Source of the DNA: WS-7 sp036505295
GTDB taxonomy: Bacteria > Eisenbacteria > RBG-16-71-46 > SZUA-252
NCBI GenBank assembly: GCA_036505295.1
Contig: DASXTQ010000081.1
Span: forward strand, 1-42,223
Length of the DNA: 42,223 bases
Direction of reading: 5' to 3'
The position numbers and the translations under genes were made by a program. The notes below the pieces were generated by a model. It saw nothing but the letters and a program-made list of their open reading frames with translations. It was not told where the DNA came from and searched no databases. This document shows positions 40,388 to 42,223 of this stretch, piece by piece (the first letter of the stretch is position 1; each line of letters begins with the position of its first letter).

Positions 40388-41272
40388 TCAGGCGGTCGGG
40401 TCCTGACGCGCCGGGGATGGCTCCGTGTGCTCGAGACCGGGGTCCACGTGGCTGGTCTCGCGCGGAGCCGACGACGCGCTGGCAAGATCCGCAGACGCTC
40501 CGGCGTGTTTGAGCCGTCTCAGCATGAAGAGAGCAGCGATCACGAGCACGGCGCTGAAGACTTGATTCACGTTGAAGGGGAACGGCCCGATCTTCCCCAG
40601 ATAGCTCGTCGAGTCGTAGTAACGGGTAAAATCGATCACGAAACGCAGCACCGCATCCATCGCGATGTAAGTCCAGAAGAGCCAGCCGTCGAAGTGGGGC
40701 TTCCGGTCCAAGCGGAGGAGTAGGACGAAGAGCGCACCACCCGCGGCGGCGAGGTACAGCTGAGATGGTTGGAGCGATTCATTCGGGAAGACGAAGTTGG
40801 AATACGATCCCGGGGGAAACTTGATCGCCCACGGGAGATGCGACGGTAGCCCGAAGCAGCAGCCGTTCAGGAAGCAGCCGAGCCGTCCGATGCCGATTCC
40901 GAGCGCCATGCTCGGAGCAGCGGCGTCGCCGACCCGCCAGACCGAAAGCCCCGTCCGGCGCACATAAGCGATACCCCCCGCGATCGCGAGGAAGTATCCG
41001 CCGTAGAGCATCAGGCCGCCTTCCCAGATCCGGAAGATCCCGCCGAGATCCCGGGCGTAGTCGCTCCAGTGGGTGAGCACGTAGAGCCCCCGCCCTCCCA
41101 CGATCGCGAGGACGAGCAGGAGCAAGGAGAGGGTACTCAGCTTGTCCTCGGGAAGACCGCGATCGGAGCCGCGTTTCAGGAAAAGCTGGATGCTGACGAG
41201 AAAAGCAATCGCAAGAAGAAGGCCGTAGCTGTGCAGTTCGAAGCCGTGAAACCGAAAGATGGTTGGGTGCAC
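40388..41272 (-). CDS. lgt: Prolipoprotein diacylglyceryl transferase
   Basis: Adds diacylglycerol to the lipobox cysteine of lipoproteins at the inner membrane; the LptC- and BamD-like proteins of this window would be substrates. The 294 residues span about seven helices with the Lgt signature GRLGCFLNGCCFG (129-141), HSYGLLLA near the start and WEGGLMLYGG (83-92). The last 45 residues are a polar Pro/Ala/Ser-rich tail beyond the usual end. GTG at 41272 has GGAG six bases upstream. It begins 12 bases after rodA. Confidence 0.95.
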   Translation of the reverse strand: MHPTIFRFHGFELHSYGLLLAIAFLVSIQLFLKRGSDRGLPEDKLSTLSLLLLVLAIVGGRGLYVLTHWSDYARDLGGIFRIWEGGLMLYGGYFLAIAGGIAYVRRTGLSVWRVGDAAAPSMALGIGIGRLGCFLNGCCFGLPSHLPWAIKFPPGSYSNFVFPNESLQPSQLYLAAAGGALFVLLLRLDRKPHFDGWLFWTYIAMDAVLRFVIDFTRYYDSTSYLGKIGPFPFNVNQVFSAVLVIAALFMLRRLKHAGASADLASASSAPRETSHVDPGLEHTEPSPARQDPTA

Positions 41273-41284
41273 GAAATCTCCGCG

Positions 41285-42223
41285 TCAATAATCTCGCCAG
41301 CGCATCGCGACGTTCTGGATGAGACCTACCTGTAAGAAGCTCGCCACGAGCGAGGATCCGCCGTAGCTCAGGAGCGGCAGGGGGAGGCCGGTCACGGGCG
41401 CGAGCCCGACGGTCATCCATATGTTGACGAGCACATGGTACAGAAAAATCGAGGTCATTCCAATCGCGAGGAGGCTGCCGAATCGGTTCCGGGCGTGATG
41501 GGCCACCCGGATGCCGCGGAGGATGAGAAGCAGGTAGAGCGATGCCACGAGCGCGGCGCCGACGAAACCGGTCTCCTCGCCGACGACCGAATAGATGAAA
41601 TCGGTATGCTGCTCCGGGAGGAAGGCGAGCCCTTTCTGGGTCCCGTGCAGGTACCCCTTCCCGAACACCTGCCCGGAGCCGATGGCGATCTTCGATTGGA
41701 TGATCTGGTACCCCGCCCCGTAGGCATCCGCGCCCGGATCCAGGAACGTGGTGATGCGCTGTTTCTGGTAAGGCTGCAGGTGATTCCAGATCTGCGGCGT
41801 CGCAATGCCCACGATCAGGTTCACGCCGACCACGAGGAGCAACGGCAGAAGACGAATGCGCGAGCGGTAGAGAATCACCGCGAGAACTCCGAGAAAGACG
41901 AACCACGCGGGCGTGTAGAAAGAGAGCGCGACGTTGGCGATCGGCGAGATCAGGAAAAAGAGATACAGAAGCGGCAACCCGGCCCAGTAGAGCATCGTCA
42001 GGAGCATCGCCACGAACGCGACCGAAGTCCCCAGGTCGGGTTGCTTCAGCACAAGAAGGAACGGGATCCCGGCGGTCAAGATCGGCCGGACGAGGTTTCG
42101 GATCTGGGTCAGGTCCTTCTTGCGATCCCCGAGCTGGCTCGCGAGAAGAATCACGGTCGCGACCTTCGCGAGCTCGGAGGGCTGAATCTTCACCGGTCCC
42201 CAGCCGAGCCAGCGCTGCGCCCC
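41285..42223 (-). CDS. rodA: Rod-shape SEDS glycosyltransferase RodA (N-terminus outside window)
   Basis: Polymerises peptidoglycan glycan chains for side-wall growth, together with a class B penicillin-binding protein. The visible 312 residues begin GAQRWLGWGPVKIQPSELAK, the family's conserved loop, so about 80-100 residues are missing beyond the edge. Several membrane helices follow, with LKQPDLGTS, FLPEQHTDFI and the late GLPLPLLSYGGSS, all typical of RodA/FtsW. EQHTDFI and the link with lgt favour RodA over FtsW. The GTG at 42193 is an internal valine, not the start. Confidence 0.94.
   Translation of the reverse strand, partial: GAQRWLGWGPVKIQPSELAKVATVILLASQLGDRKKDLTQIRNLVRPILTAGIPFLLVLKQPDLGTSVAFVAMLLTMLYWAGLPLLYLFFLISPIANVALSFYTPAWFVFLGVLAVILYRSRIRLLPLLLVVGVNLIVGIATPQIWNHLQPYQKQRITTFLDPGADAYGAGYQIIQSKIAIGSGQVFGKGYLHGTQKGLAFLPEQHTDFIYSVVGEETGFVGAALVASLYLLLILRGIRVAHHARNRFGSLLAIGMTSIFLYHVLVNIWMTVGLAPVTGLPLPLLSYGGSSLVASFLQVGLIQNVAMRWRDY

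Overview
This window is a dense, GC-rich stretch of bacterial chromosome. All 40 genes I can support lie on the minus strand, so transcription runs from position 42223 toward 1. Gene content (Kdo synthesis, Lpt lipopolysaccharide export, a BamD-like lipoprotein, an outer-membrane barrel) shows a Gram-negative diderm. A complete mannose-family PTS with HPr kinase, together with sigma-54 and long-form HPF, is not the enterobacterial arrangement. My best guess is a poorly cultured phylum of the FCB/Eisenbacteria or deltaproteobacteria-like type; the phylum is inference only. There is no sign of phage, transposons, CRISPR or tRNA/rRNA, and no gene-free stretch exceeds about 180 bases. Thirteen junctions are 4-base ATGA/GTGA overlaps, so most of the window reads as a few long operons.

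Layout in transcription order. (1) 42223-38721: end of rodA, then lgt, aroE and a ComF-like phosphoribosyltransferase (cell wall, lipoprotein maturation, shikimate pathway). (2) A 103-base AT-rich gap with a perfect 17-base palindrome, then 38617-32356: a fused radical-SAM/DUF2344 protein, RNase G, ribosomal proteins L21 (with a long Ala/Lys/Glu-rich N-terminal extension) and L27, and malate dehydrogenase, ending in a hairpin. (3) 32299-31388: an orphan outer-membrane barrel protein. (4) A recognisable promoter at 31308-31280 opens a very long cluster: kdsB-pyrG-kdsA-kdsD-lptC-lptB-rpoN-hpf-hprK, then PTS EIIA-EIIB-[GH57]-EIIC-EIID-HPr-EI, a phosphoglucose/phosphomannose isomerase, a sugar nucleotidyltransferase, metK, ahcY, ftsK, rimO, an unknown secreted protein, a TPR protein, a BamD-like lipoprotein, nadD and polA. 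(5) A second promoter-like site at 2080-2051, then coaE, prfB (with the classical +1 programmed frameshift) and the start of a phosphomannomutase/phosphoglucomutase cut by the window edge.

How the genes fit together. KdsD, KdsA and KdsB with PyrG (which makes CTP for KdsB) build CMP-Kdo, and LptC/LptB belong to the lipopolysaccharide exporter. The PTS phosphorelay is complete in the locus: EI (His191), HPr (His15, Ser46), EIIA (His17), EIIB (His14), membrane EIIC/EIID, plus HprK to phosphorylate HPr-Ser46. Its probable hexose-6-phosphate product could feed the isomerase, the mutase and the nucleotidyltransferase toward nucleotide sugars. A GH57 alpha-glucan enzyme sits between EIIB and EIIC. 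The most notable points are this PTS with its embedded glucanotransferase-like gene, the absence of a normal start codon for EIIC, the missing kdsC and lptA in an otherwise familiar LPS/rpoN cluster, the L21 extension, and the operator-like palindrome before the radical-SAM operon.
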